64,000 nucleotides of DNA from Actinomadura coerulea (GTDB lineage: Bacteria; Actinomycetota; Actinomycetes; Streptosporangiales; Streptosporangiaceae): the NCBI RefSeq assembly GCF_014208105.1, contig NZ_JACHMQ010000001.1, positions 2,604,001 through 2,668,000 of the forward strand, given 5' to 3'. Positions 17,094 through 25,683 of the stretch are shown here, in pieces; positions within the stretch are counted from its first letter, which is position 1, and each line of letters opens with the position of its first letter. Both the position numbers and the translations under genes were made by a program. The notes beneath the pieces were generated by a model. It did no database searches. It had not been told where the DNA came from and worked only from the letters and a program-made list of their open reading frames with translations.

Positions 17094-18230
17094 ATGCAAC
17101 GGATCAATTCGCTCTCTTTCGCCCTGGCGCTCTCGGCCACGCTGGCCGTGGCGGGCTGCGGCGGCAGCGCCGTCGGCATGCCGAGGGCCGCCCGAGGCGC
17201 GGCCGAGCCCGTCGACCGCTCGATCGCCCGCTACCTCGTCCGCACGCTGCCCCAAGGGACGGGCGGTACGGTGGTGGCCGCCCGCGGCGCCGAACTCGCG
17301 CACTGCAAGGGCTTCGGCCTGGCGGACCGGGCGGCAGGGACTCCGGCCACCTGCGACACCGTGTACGACGTCATGTCGATCACCAAGCAGTTCACCGCGG
17401 CCGCGATCATGAAGCTGGAGATGATGGGCAAGCTCCGGACGACCGACCGGATCAGCACGATCCTCGGCCCGGTGCCCGCGGACAAACGCGGCATCACCCT
17501 GCATCACCTGCTGACGCACACGGCGGGGCTGGCCGAGGGACTCGGCGACGACTACGAGTCCGTCTCCCGCGACGAGATGCTGGACAAGGCACTGAAATCC
17601 AAGCTGGTCTCCCGCCCCGGCACGAAGTTCAACTACTCGAATACGGGATTCAGCGTCCTCGCCGCCATCGTCGAAAAGGTGTCGGGAACCAGCTACGAGA
17701 AGTTTCTGGCAACGCACCTGTTCACGCCGGCGGGAATGACCCGAACGGGCTACGTGCTACCGAAGTTCTCCCGTGCGGAGGTGGCCGTCGAGTACGACGA
17801 GCACGGCGCGAGCCAGGGCCGTCCGTTCGACCACCCCTGGGCCGCCGACGGACCGCACTGGAACCTGCGCGGCAACGGCGGCATGCTGTCCACCGGACGT
17901 GACATGTTCAAGTGGCACCGCGCGCTGCTCGGCGACACGATCCTCAGCGCCACCGCCAAAACCCAGATGTTCGAGCCGCACGCCCGGATCCCCGGCGCCG
18001 AGGCCGCCTACGGATACGGCTGGGGCGTCCTACACACCAAGGACGGCCGGGTCGCCTGGCACAACGGCGGCAACGACTGGTCCTTCGCCAGCTACAGCCG
18101 AGTCCTGCGCGACGGCACCATGGTCTATTGGGTCACCAACCAGGTGGCCCAAGCAGACCAATGGAACCTTGAGGACCGCGAATTCGAAATGAACCAGGCC
18201 TTGGCCGACCACGCCCGCGACACCGACTAG
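17094..18230 (+). CDS. Class C beta-lactamase-fold serine hydrolase, lipoprotein
   Basis: 378 aa. The signal peptide ends in a lipobox (LAVAGC, Cys near residue 21), so it is a surface lipoprotein. Active-site motifs are present: SITK (SxxK, nucleophile Ser) about residue 100, FNYSNTGF (YxN) about 182, and WHNGGN, which takes the place of the KTG-type motif, about 322. The family includes class C beta-lactamases, D-alanyl-D-alanine peptidases and esterases; the HNGG variant is usual for esterase/peptidase-like members and argues against a true beta-lactamase. Substrate unknown. It stands alone and is transcribed away from the HTH membrane protein gene. Confidence 0.88.
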   Translation: MQRINSLSFALALSATLAVAGCGGSAVGMPRAARGAAEPVDRSIARYLVRTLPQGTGGTVVAARGAELAHCKGFGLADRAAGTPATCDTVYDVMSITKQFTAAAIMKLEMMGKLRTTDRISTILGPVPADKRGITLHHLLTHTAGLAEGLGDDYESVSRDEMLDKALKSKLVSRPGTKFNYSNTGFSVLAAIVEKVSGTSYEKFLATHLFTPAGMTRTGYVLPKFSRAEVAVEYDEHGASQGRPFDHPWAADGPHWNLRGNGGMLSTGRDMFKWHRALLGDTILSATAKTQMFEPHARIPGAEAAYGYGWGVLHTKDGRVAWHNGGNDWSFASYSRVLRDGTMVYWVTNQVAQADQWNLEDREFEMNQALADHARDTD

Positions 18231-18317
18231 AAGCCTTCGAGCAGGCCCCCACGGGCAGCCGAGAACCTGCCCCCGGCCCGCCGGTCAATGGGGCCTACGG
18301 GCGGTAAGGGGAACCTG

Positions 18318-18790
18318 TCACCGGTGGAGGCCGCCCTGGATCACCGTAATGCTGGACGCGGTGCACCGGCTCCGGGCCGACATCCGCGACGCCCTGCGCG
18401 GCGGCGGACTCGACCTCGACCTGATCAACGTCAGCCGAGCGCCCGGGTGAGCCCCTCGACGCCCGCCTTGGCCGCGATGGAGGGCGCCAGGCCCTGGGGA
18501 AAGGCGCGCTTCGTCGTCGTACCAGACATTGATGAGCGTCCCCCGGCCGGCGCGCTTCATCGCGGGGATCACGGCCTTGGCCGCCGGCCACGTGCCGGTC
18601 AGGTCGCCGGAGAGGGCACGGTTCCAGTCGCCGAGACCGATCTCCTCCGCGGGCCGCGGCGCCGCCATCGCCCCGCCGGCGTTGCTGATCAGAACGTCGA
18701 TGCGGCCGTGGCGATCCAGCACGTCGGCGACCATGTCAGCCAGCGCGTTCTCGTCGGTCCCGTAGCCCCCGTAGGCCTCGCCAAGGCCGG
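18318..18790 (-). pseudogene. Short-chain dehydrogenase/reductase remnant, frameshifted
   Basis: Minus-strand fragments carry SDR signatures in more than one frame: VLDRHGRIDVLISNAGGAMA (NAG motif), then PAMKRAGRGTLINV, and in another frame APSIAAKAGVEGLTRAL, which contains the AAKAG block following the catalytic Tyr position. The N-terminal GxxxGxG segment is missing and the catalytic YxxxK region is disrupted. This is a decayed gene. Around 18351-18449 there is a further short plus-strand fragment that I cannot assign. Confidence 0.6.
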
Positions 18791-18969
18791 AACACGCATC
18801 GGGCCTCGTCCCAGACCGTGGAGCGTCTCCACGATCCGGCCCTCGACCGGCGGCACCGATCTGCCGACGACTTTCTCCGTTTCACCGGCGCGACCGACCT
18901 CCTCCTGCTCGCGAGGATTTACGAGCGTGACCGGGAAGACCGGGAATCAGCCTTCCGCCGAACAGGCGG

Positions 18970-19650
18970 TCACGGCGGTGGCGGGTCGGCGGAACCGGGG
19001 CCGGGCGGCAGGTGGACCGTCATGATCAGATGGCAGACAGCGGTGCCCGAGCCGCGGTAGGTGTGGGGGACGTCGGCGTCGAACATGGCGGTCTCGCCAG
19101 CTTCGACGGGGTACTCGGTGCCGTCGACGTCCAGGATCATCCGGCCGGATGTCACGTTCACGGTCTCCACGACTCCGGCCTGGTGGGGGTGGCTCGGGTA
19201 GACCTCGCCGGGTGCGAGTTCCCAGCGCCAGACCTCGACGGGGGCCAGGCCCGGGGTGGTCAGCAGGAGCCGCGCCCGGCCGCCCCGCTCCCCCGTCCAT
19301 AGCGGCGCCACCGCGTCGGCGGCGACGACGCGGACGCGGCCTTCGGCCTGTGCCTGCGTCAGTGCCGACACCGAGACGCCGAGGGTGTCGGCGAGCCGGA
19401 CCAGCGTGGCCAGATTGGGGTTGCCCTGGGCCCTCTCCAGGCCCACCAGCGCTCCTTTGCTGACCTGGGCGCGCCGGCTGAGCTCCTCCAGAGAGAGACC
19501 CGCGCGGGTGCGGGCCGCGCGGACGTTGTGGGCGACGGCCCGGAGAGCCGCTTCCGTCTCGGCCAACAGATCACCATCCTGACGAGTCCGACCATTGGAA
19601 TGTACCGCGCGGTCGTTTGGTTGAACCCCCTGGCGGTCATTCCATCGCAC
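18970..19650 (-). CDS. XRE-family regulator with C-terminal cupin sensor domain
   Basis: About 226 aa. The HTH (LSLEELSRRAQVSKGALV) lies near residues 50-67, followed by a cupin domain (about 110-215) with APGEVYPSHPHQAGV and the DVDGTEYPVEAGETAMFDAD core. This architecture is typical of small-molecule-responsive repressors. The start is uncertain: the ATG at 19650 adds about 25 residues before the family's usual LLAETEAALRAVAHN beginning, so a start near 19575-19605 is possible. It is divergent from an EamA transporter gene, its likely target. The intergenic region holds a TGGAATG/CATTCCA inverted pair (19589-19645 region) that may be operator DNA. Confidence 0.85.
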   Translation of the reverse strand: MRWNDRQGVQPNDRAVHSNGRTRQDGDLLAETEAALRAVAHNVRAARTRAGLSLEELSRRAQVSKGALVGLERAQGNPNLATLVRLADTLGVSVSALTQAQAEGRVRVVAADAVAPLWTGERGGRARLLLTTPGLAPVEVWRWELAPGEVYPSHPHQAGVVETVNVTSGRMILDVDGTEYPVEAGETAMFDADVPHTYRGSGTAVCHLIMTVHLPPGPGSADPPPP

Positions 19651-19683
19651 GATCCGGTCGTTCTACTGGACGGAGGCATGCTC

Positions 19684-20520
19684 GTGTTCGCTCTGCTGCT
19701 GGCCCTGGGCAGCTCGCTGGCCTATGGGAGCGCCGACTTCCTCGGCGGCCTGGGCGCCCGCAAGGCCCACGTGCTGCGGACCGTGATGATCGCGGCACCG
19801 GCCAGCCTGCTGGTCGAGCTCCTCCTGTGGCCGGTGCTGGGCGCCTCGTTCAGTCCTGCGGCCCTCGGCTGGGGTGCCGCATCGGGGATCGCCTCGGCCG
19901 CCGCGTTCGCCCTTCTCTACCGCACCCTGGCCATCGGCCCGATGAACGTGCTGTCGCCGGTGACGGCGCTGGTGTCGGCCGCGCTGCCCGTAGGAGTGGG
20001 GCTGACGCAGGGCGAGCACTTGGGCGTCGCCGGGCTGGTGGGGCTGCCGCTCGCGCTGGTGGCGGTGGTACTGGTCAGCGCCGGCCACGGCGAAGGCTCG
20101 GCGCGGCCTTCGCGGACCGCGCTGCTTCTGGCGTTCGGCGCGGGCGCCGCGATCGCCCTCCAGTTGGTCTTCCTGCACCAGGGCCCGTCCGACAGCGGAG
20201 TGGCGCCGCTGATCGTCGGCCGCGCCGTCTCCTCGGGCATCATCCTGGGTGCCGCGGGGCTGATGCGCCGCAAGCTGGGCCCCGAGCGGCCCGCGTACGC
20301 GATGTCGGCCGCTGCCGGCGTGCTGGACTCGGTGGCCAACCTTCTGTTCCTCCTCGCCGCGCGCAGCGGGGACCTGTCGGTCGTCGCCGTGATCACCGCC
20401 CTCTACCCGGCCGGCACGGTCCTGCTGGCCCGCGGCGTGCTCGCCGAACGCGTCCACCGCGGCCAGCTCATCGGCCTGGGCGCCGCCGCTGCCGCCGTCA
20501 GCCTCCTCGCCCTGACCTGA
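19684..20520 (+). CDS. EamA-family drug/metabolite transporter
   Basis: About 278 aa with ten hydrophobic segments in two EamA repeats (first LLLALGSSLAYGSADFLGGL; second half beginning near residue 150). The GGAGG box at 19672-19676 is only one base from the ATG at 19678 but seven bases from the in-frame GTG at 19684, so I prefer GTG; the difference is two residues. It is an inner-membrane permease, probably an exporter of an amino acid or other metabolite. The divergent XRE-cupin gene is the likely regulator. Confidence 0.85.
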   Translation: MFALLLALGSSLAYGSADFLGGLGARKAHVLRTVMIAAPASLLVELLLWPVLGASFSPAALGWGAASGIASAAAFALLYRTLAIGPMNVLSPVTALVSAALPVGVGLTQGEHLGVAGLVGLPLALVAVVLVSAGHGEGSARPSRTALLLAFGAGAAIALQLVFLHQGPSDSGVAPLIVGRAVSSGIILGAAGLMRRKLGPERPAYAMSAAAGVLDSVANLLFLLAARSGDLSVVAVITALYPAGTVLLARGVLAERVHRGQLIGLGAAAAAVSLLALT

Positions 20521-20535
20521 GCCGCTTGGCCGGCC

Positions 20536-20567
20536 CGCCTGCCAGGGCCACCAGGGTCGGGCAGGCG
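20536..20567. terminator. Hairpin between convergent EamA and TPR genes
   Basis: CGCCTGCC / GGCAGGCG, an 8-bp perfect inverted repeat with a 16-nt loop in the convergent 64-nt gap. A bidirectional terminator is likely, although no U-run is seen. Confidence 0.4.
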
Positions 20568-20584
20568 TCCCATGCCTTTGCGTG

Positions 20585-22759
20585 TCACCTGCCGTCGTGA
20601 TGGTGGGCCTTGATCTGGTCCAGCAAACTCAGTGCCCGCTGGTGCCAGTGCTGGTCACCGGCCTCCAGGTAGGCGGCGGCTGCCTTCTCGATCGCCGCCG
20701 CTGCTTCGTCCGGCCGGCCCGCCGAACGCCGGGCCAGGCCAAGCCCGTGCCACGCCGTGGCTTCGCCGTGCCGGTCGCCCGTCTGGCGGAAGATCTCTGT
20801 GGCGTCGGCGTGGGCGGTGATCGCCTCGTCCAACCGCCCGGTGCTCTTGAAGGCGCTCCCGAGGTTGTTGACGGCCAGGGCTTCACGGCGCCGGTCGCCG
20901 ACCTGGCGGAAGATCTGGGCGGCTTCGGTAAGCGCGTTGATCGCTTCCTCGAACCGCCGCACGTCGCGCAGGGCGCTGCCGAGATTGTTCAAGGCCAGCC
21001 CCTCACGGTAGCGGTCTCCGGCCTGGCGGTAGATGGCGCCGGCGTCGGTGTAGGCGGTGATGGCCTCTTCGTACCGCTGCTGGACGAGCAGGGCGCTGCC
21101 GAGGTTGTTCAGCGCCCGTCCTTCACCGGACCGGTCGTCGTTCTGGCGGGAGATGGCGACGGCGTCCGTGAGTGCGGTGACGGCCTCCTCGAACCGCTGG
21201 AGATGCCGGTACGCGACGCCGAGCCAGTTGAGCGCGTCGGCCTGGGCGAACTTATCTCCGGTCTGGCGGGCGGTCCGCAAGGCCAGGGTCGACAGTTGGA
21301 GTGTGTCGGCAGTTCGGCGTCGCAGGTTCAGGTACTCGAACAAGGCGAGAGCGATGTGACGAGTGATGCGGGGATGGCCGGTGTCGGCGGCGGTTTCCGC
21401 CGCGGCGATCAGGTTGGGCGTCTCGATGTCCAGCCAGATCAGCGCGTCGCCTCGTCCGGTGAACATCCGCTTGCGGTCCCGGGTGGTGGGGCGGAGCTGA
21501 TGGCCGGCGTCGACGGCCGCGAGCCGGTAGTGCTCCAGCAGCCGTGCGAGCGCGTCGTCGTGCCCTCCGTCCTCAGCGGGGTCGAGCGCGGTGACGAACG
21601 TGCGGACCGGGTCGCGCAGACGCCACCACCCGTACGGCTCCCCCACCTCCACCAGTGACATCTGGGCCAGTGCCTCCGCCGTGGCCAGGGCTACGGCGGC
21701 GGGCACGCCGGTCAGGGCGGCGAGGGCGGAGGTGGAGATCTGGGGCCCGGGATTGAGAGGCATCATCCGCAGCGTCCGCTGCTGGGCACCGGTGAGGTGT
21801 TCGTAGAGATCGCGGAACCGGTCGCCGGTGTCGGGCAGGCCGTGCCGGGCCGGGACGGGCACCGGCTCTACGGCGGGCGTCTTGTCAGCGGGGGGCTCGG
21901 GGAGCAGCCCTTCGGGCAGGTAGCCCGAGCGGACGTCGAGGCGCCATCCGTGGGCGAGGACGGCCAGGTTCGCCAGTGCGATGGCGGCGAGGGGCAGCAG
22001 CGTCCGGGGGGCGGGATCGTCGCCGATGTCCTCGCGGTACCGGTCGAGGCGGTCGGCCAGGGCCTGTTCGAAAGCCGGCTGGTCGTCGTCGAGCAGCACC
22101 CGCAACAGGTGCTGGTCGGGGGTCAGAGGCGCGGCCGCGTCCAGCCGGAGCGCGGCGCGTACGCGGGCCTGCCTGTCGGGTTTGACGACCAGAGGGGGTT
22201 CGTCGCCGTCGACAAGGTAGTCGGCCAGCGCGTCCATCTCGGCCAGCCCTGCTGCCGGTTCGGTGGGCGAGACGTGGATCTCGGGCGCGACGTCGAACTT
22301 GAGGACGAGGTTCCGGCGCCACGGCTCCTCGAAGGTGCTGCTGACCAGGCACAGCGCGAACGACCGGACCCATTCGGCGACCGGCGGCGTCTGGGGGGCC
22401 TGCATGGAGTAGGACGTTTCGGGGCTGGTGAGCTTCGTGGCGCCATACCGAGCGGTGAGGACGGGGAAGTCGACCTCGAAGTCGCCGTTGGGCCAGAGCC
22501 TGCGGTCCAGTACCGCCGCCGCGCACTCCGCCGCGGTCCGCAGGGCGGCGCGTGCCGGAGGTTCTGACAGCGCCGGATCGAACCGGGCGCAAGCCGCGAC
22601 ATGGTCCAGGAGCTCGTCGCAGGTCTCGGCGAACGCTTCGGGATCGTAGTCGGGCCCCCAGCACATCCTGTGCCAACGCGTGAAAATCCGGCCTTCGATG
22701 TCGGTGAGCGCCTGGTCGATGAGCGAGCTTTCGACCTGGTGACACGGAACTTGGTACAC
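20585..22759 (-). CDS. Imm49-like domain fused to winged helix and TPR repeats
   Basis: About 724 aa using the GTG at 22759; the frame extends to 22834 without a ribosome site. Residues about 1-265 resemble the Imm49 immunity family: VPCHQVESSLIDQALTDIEG start, SFALCLVSSTFEE, LLDDDQPAFEQALADRLDRY and AHGWRLDVRSGYLP. Next is a winged-helix-like segment (LTGAQQRTLRMMPLNPGPQI ... WWRLRDPVRTF) of the type that follows NTPase domains in STAND regulators, then about nine TPR units (AISRQNDDRSGEGRALNNLG pattern). No P-loop exists anywhere, so it is not a STAND NTPase. It lies 97 nt after a TetR gene. Function unknown; protein-protein scaffold or immunity-related regulator is inference. Confidence 0.7.
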   Translation of the reverse strand: MYQVPCHQVESSLIDQALTDIEGRIFTRWHRMCWGPDYDPEAFAETCDELLDHVAACARFDPALSEPPARAALRTAAECAAAVLDRRLWPNGDFEVDFPVLTARYGATKLTSPETSYSMQAPQTPPVAEWVRSFALCLVSSTFEEPWRRNLVLKFDVAPEIHVSPTEPAAGLAEMDALADYLVDGDEPPLVVKPDRQARVRAALRLDAAAPLTPDQHLLRVLLDDDQPAFEQALADRLDRYREDIGDDPAPRTLLPLAAIALANLAVLAHGWRLDVRSGYLPEGLLPEPPADKTPAVEPVPVPARHGLPDTGDRFRDLYEHLTGAQQRTLRMMPLNPGPQISTSALAALTGVPAAVALATAEALAQMSLVEVGEPYGWWRLRDPVRTFVTALDPAEDGGHDDALARLLEHYRLAAVDAGHQLRPTTRDRKRMFTGRGDALIWLDIETPNLIAAAETAADTGHPRITRHIALALFEYLNLRRRTADTLQLSTLALRTARQTGDKFAQADALNWLGVAYRHLQRFEEAVTALTDAVAISRQNDDRSGEGRALNNLGSALLVQQRYEEAITAYTDAGAIYRQAGDRYREGLALNNLGSALRDVRRFEEAINALTEAAQIFRQVGDRRREALAVNNLGSAFKSTGRLDEAITAHADATEIFRQTGDRHGEATAWHGLGLARRSAGRPDEAAAAIEKAAAAYLEAGDQHWHQRALSLLDQIKAHHHDGR

Positions 22760-22856
22760 GGGCGGGGTCCCTTGCTCTCCCGACTGCGCCACTTCGTCAG
22801 CCGGTGGTGTTTCGTTGGTGGACCGAACTCGCACGACGCGCGCGAGGAGGCCGCCT

Positions 22857-23438
22857 TCAGCGGGGGCGGACCCCGTCGAAGGCGATCGCCAGCAGGTGGT
22901 CCGCCTCGGAGGGGCCGTCGGCGTCGCGCTCGCTGGCCAGGGAGATGGCGCCGACGAGTTTCAGCAGTAGGAGCGCGGTGATCTCCGGGCGTACGGCATC
23001 GGCCGCGCGAGCGCGGGCGAGCAGCCGCTCGCCCGCGCTCAAGATCATGTCATGGCAGCCGCCGCCGAGTGCCGGATCACCGCCGTCACGCGTCAGTGAC
23101 GCGCTGAGGCCGCGGTTGGCCGCGGCGTGGACGCCGACGGCACGCAGCCAGGTGAACAGCGCCTCTCCCGGATCGGCTGCGGTGGCCAGGTCGTCGGCCT
23201 GGGCGCAGAGCGCCGCCACCCGGTCCTTGAAGACCGCCTCCAGGAGTGCCCGCCGGGTGGGGAAGTGCCGGTGCAGGGTCGCCGAGCCGACTCCGGCCCG
23301 GCGGGCGATCTCCTCCAGGGACGCATCGGCGCCGTCCTCGGCGATGAGAGCCTCCGCGGCCGCCAGGATCCGGACGACGTTGCGGCGGGCGTCGGCGCGC
23401 ATCCGCTGCCCGGCTGGCTTGTCGGCACCTTGCGGCAC
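22857..23438 (-). CDS. TetR-family transcriptional regulator
   Basis: 193 aa from GTG at 23438, with AGGAG seven bases upstream. The N-terminal HTH shows SLEEIARRAGVGSATLHRHF and TRRALLEAV, typical of TetR proteins. The C-terminal ligand domain (about 80-193) resembles the class controlling NmrA/SDR oxidoreductases. It is divergent from the NmrA-like gene at 23556, with a TAGCG-gt-CGCTA palindrome between them, which supports autoregulation and control of that oxidoreductase. Confidence 0.9.
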   Translation of the reverse strand: MPQGADKPAGQRMRADARRNVVRILAAAEALIAEDGADASLEEIARRAGVGSATLHRHFPTRRALLEAVFKDRVAALCAQADDLATAADPGEALFTWLRAVGVHAAANRGLSASLTRDGGDPALGGGCHDMILSAGERLLARARAADAVRPEITALLLLKLVGAISLASERDADGPSEADHLLAIAFDGVRPR

Positions 23439-23483
23439 GAGCGGCTCCTGACTGCTTGCTAAACGGGGTGTCCCCCCATATCG

Positions 23484-23495
23484 TAGCGGTCGCTA
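23484..23495. promoter_or_regulatory. Candidate TetR operator
   Basis: Perfect palindrome TAGCG-gt-CGCTA in the 117-nt divergent region between the TetR and NmrA-like genes. A second GCTAAACGGGG copy starts near 23457 and resembles the right half GCTAACCGGG. Position and symmetry support an operator. Confidence 0.5.
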
Positions 23496-23555
23496 ACCGG
23501 GAGGCCACCCCACTTAGGTGAACGCACCTTCCCAGGTTCCATATGAGGAGAAGCA

Positions 23556-24476
23556 GTGACACCGAAGAACAGGATCGTCGCGGTGGTAGGAGCGACCGGT
23601 CTGCAGGGCGGGGCCGTGGCACGTCACTTGCTTCGCGACGGCTGGCAGGTGCGGGCGCTCACTCGCGATCCGGACGCGGCCCCCGCCCGGGCGCTGGCAC
23701 GGGCCGGCGCGCAGGTCGTTCGGGCGCGGCTGGAGAACGTCGGCTCTCTGACCGCCGCGGCCGAGGGCACGTGGGGGCTGTTCAGCGTGCAGCCCACGGT
23801 CGGCTCGCCGGGCACCGCGCCGGACTTCACCACCGAGGACGAGGTGCGCTGGGGCGTGAACGTCGCCGAAGCCGCGCAGGCCGCCGGCGTCGGGCACCTG
23901 GTGTTCACCTCGGTGGCCGGCGCGGACCGTCATCTCAGCGAGAAAGTGCCGGTGAACCTGGTCAGCAAGTGGCGAATCGAGCAGCGCATCGCTGAACTCG
24001 GCCTCCCCGCGACGATCCTGCGGCCGGTCTCGTTCATGGAGAACTTCACCGGCGGCTATGCGCTCCGGGACGGAACCCTGTCCACCGGAGTCGCACCGGA
24101 CACCGTCCAGCAGCTCATCGCCGTCGACGACGTCGGCGCCATCGCCGCGTCGGCCTTCGCCGAACCGCAGGAGTGGATCGGCCGGGCGGTGTCCCTGGCG
24201 GCCGAGGAACTCAAGCCGGTCCAGGTCGCCGAGGCCATCGGAAAGGCGCTGGGCATCTCGCTCCCTTACGTACAGATCCCGCTGGAGACGATCCGGGAGG
24301 TCAGCGAGGACTTCGCCTACGCCAACCAATGGCTCAACGAGTTCGGCTACCGCGCCGAAATGGCCGCCACCCGAAGCATCCACCCCACGGCCATGGACTT
24401 CGACGCCTGGTTGAAGCGCACTGGCGCGACCCAGATCTCCGCGTTCCTGAGTTCCACGAGCCGCCAGGACGCATGA
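23556..24476 (+). CDS. NmrA-like NAD(P)-binding oxidoreductase
   Basis: 306 aa from GTG with a GAGGAG box. The Rossmann motif VVGATGLQGGAVA at residues 9-21 and NmrA-type features (VRALTRDPD, FTSVAGADRHLSEK, LRPVSFMENF) are clear. Proteins of this group are NADP sensors or quinone/azo-type reductases; the catalytic YxxxK of classical SDRs is replaced by a KW pair. It is divergent from and probably repressed by the TetR gene. Substrate unknown. Confidence 0.88.
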   Translation: MTPKNRIVAVVGATGLQGGAVARHLLRDGWQVRALTRDPDAAPARALARAGAQVVRARLENVGSLTAAAEGTWGLFSVQPTVGSPGTAPDFTTEDEVRWGVNVAEAAQAAGVGHLVFTSVAGADRHLSEKVPVNLVSKWRIEQRIAELGLPATILRPVSFMENFTGGYALRDGTLSTGVAPDTVQQLIAVDDVGAIAASAFAEPQEWIGRAVSLAAEELKPVQVAEAIGKALGISLPYVQIPLETIREVSEDFAYANQWLNEFGYRAEMAATRSIHPTAMDFDAWLKRTGATQISAFLSSTSRQDA

Positions 24477-24634
24477 GCGCTCACTGCCCCGTGCTTCGGC
24501 GGTCTGGACGAGACGCGGCAAGGCATTGGGTCGGCGGTGTCGTCCGAGACGTGAGCGGTCGGCCGGAGCTTGCGGCCCCGAGAGCCGGTCGATGGTCACA
24601 GCAAGTGCCGGCTTGGACCGTGGCGTGACGGCGG

Positions 24635-25165
24635 CTAGATGCAGTAGGAGACCATCGTGATCGGCCCCCGGGCCGCCCAGTCAGGGATGATCCAATCGTG
24701 GAATGATTTTCCTTCCACAAAGGCGCACTGGCTGTAGTTCATGCCGTCGGCATATCTAAGAGAGCGGTTTCCACCGTACAGGGAGCAGTTGTAGCCGACC
24801 CCGTGCCAGAAACCCTCGTCGTCTCGATACACGCGGACCGTCCTGATACATGGATCCTGCGCGCCGGCCGAGGCGGCGGCACCGCTGGTGAGTGACTCCC
24901 GAGGCGATACCCTCCGGCCGTTGGCGGTGACCTCCAAAGGGCCGCACCGCAGTCGTCTCCCACCGCTTCGAGCCTCGACGCCAGGGCTCTCCTTCCACCA
25001 CTTGGCGCAGTCGGCCGGAGACGGCGACCGGGTGGACGACGTCCGGCCGGGCTTCCCTGCGGCGGTCGCGGTGCCTGCCGGGACAGCCGTCAAGACCAGC
25101 ACGGCGCCGGCCAAGGCCACCGGAACGGTGTACCGGCGGTTTCGTGCAACCTGTTCGGGTTTCAT
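24635..25165 (-). CDS. Secreted hypothetical protein with six cysteines
   Basis: 176 aa from the ATG at 25165 (KPEQVARNRR basic N-terminus). A Sec signal peptide (YTVPVALAGAVLVLTAVPAG) ends near GTATAAG. The mature protein has six Cys, spaced to allow three disulfides, and an aromatic-rich C-terminal half (DDEGFWHGVGYNCSLYGGN, then YSQCAF and SFHDW). No enzymatic motif is seen. It resembles small actinobacterial secreted proteins of unknown function. Neighbours give no functional link. Confidence 0.65.
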   Translation of the reverse strand: MKPEQVARNRRYTVPVALAGAVLVLTAVPAGTATAAGKPGRTSSTRSPSPADCAKWWKESPGVEARSGGRRLRCGPLEVTANGRRVSPRESLTSGAAASAGAQDPCIRTVRVYRDDEGFWHGVGYNCSLYGGNRSLRYADGMNYSQCAFVEGKSFHDWIIPDWAARGPITMVSYCI

Positions 25166-25282
25166 GGCGGCCACGTTCCCGCAGGGCGCTATCGGCCCGG
25201 TCACTTCCTGGTCACACCGTCGCTTCCGCAGGTGAGGGCCGCGCCTCTGGAGGCGGTCGGAGCCCGGCCCGTCGCGCTTTTG

Positions 25283-25600
25283 TCAACGATCGTTTTGCGG
25301 CGGATCCGGCAAGGCCCGGCACAGCGCGTCCAGGGCCGCGGCGAAGGCGTGGTCCGGCGGCTTTCCGTAGCCGACCAGGCCGTCACGCGGCGGTACGGCG
25401 CTGTCGGGGTGGCGGTAGGGGCGCAGTCCGTCGAAGGCCGGCCCTTGCCAGCCGCGACGCGCGCAGGGCCGCTTCCTCGGTGTTCTCCGGCAGTTCCAGA
25501 ACGGCGTGCAGCCCCGCCGCGACACGGCTGACCGGATGTGCGGAGCGCGTTCGGCGATCATGTTCGCCAGCAGGTCGCGGCGGCGCCGATCTGGCGTTGC
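25283..25600 (-). pseudogene. MocR-type (GntR/aminotransferase) regulator, C-terminal remnant with frameshift
   Basis: Two minus frames together encode the end of a PLP-aminotransferase-like MocR protein: VAAGLHAVLELPENTEEAAL in one, and LRPYRHPDSAVPP then GYGKPPDHAFAAALDALCRA in the other. A shift near 25440 separates them, and nothing of the HTH or PLP-Lys region remains. It is a decayed 3' end. Confidence 0.6.
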
Positions 25601-25683
25601 CCCTCATGCGCGGAACCCGCCGCGCCGCGGTCAGACCCGCCGAGTAGCTCTCTCGGCCGTGTCGAACGCCCGACGATTCTGGA

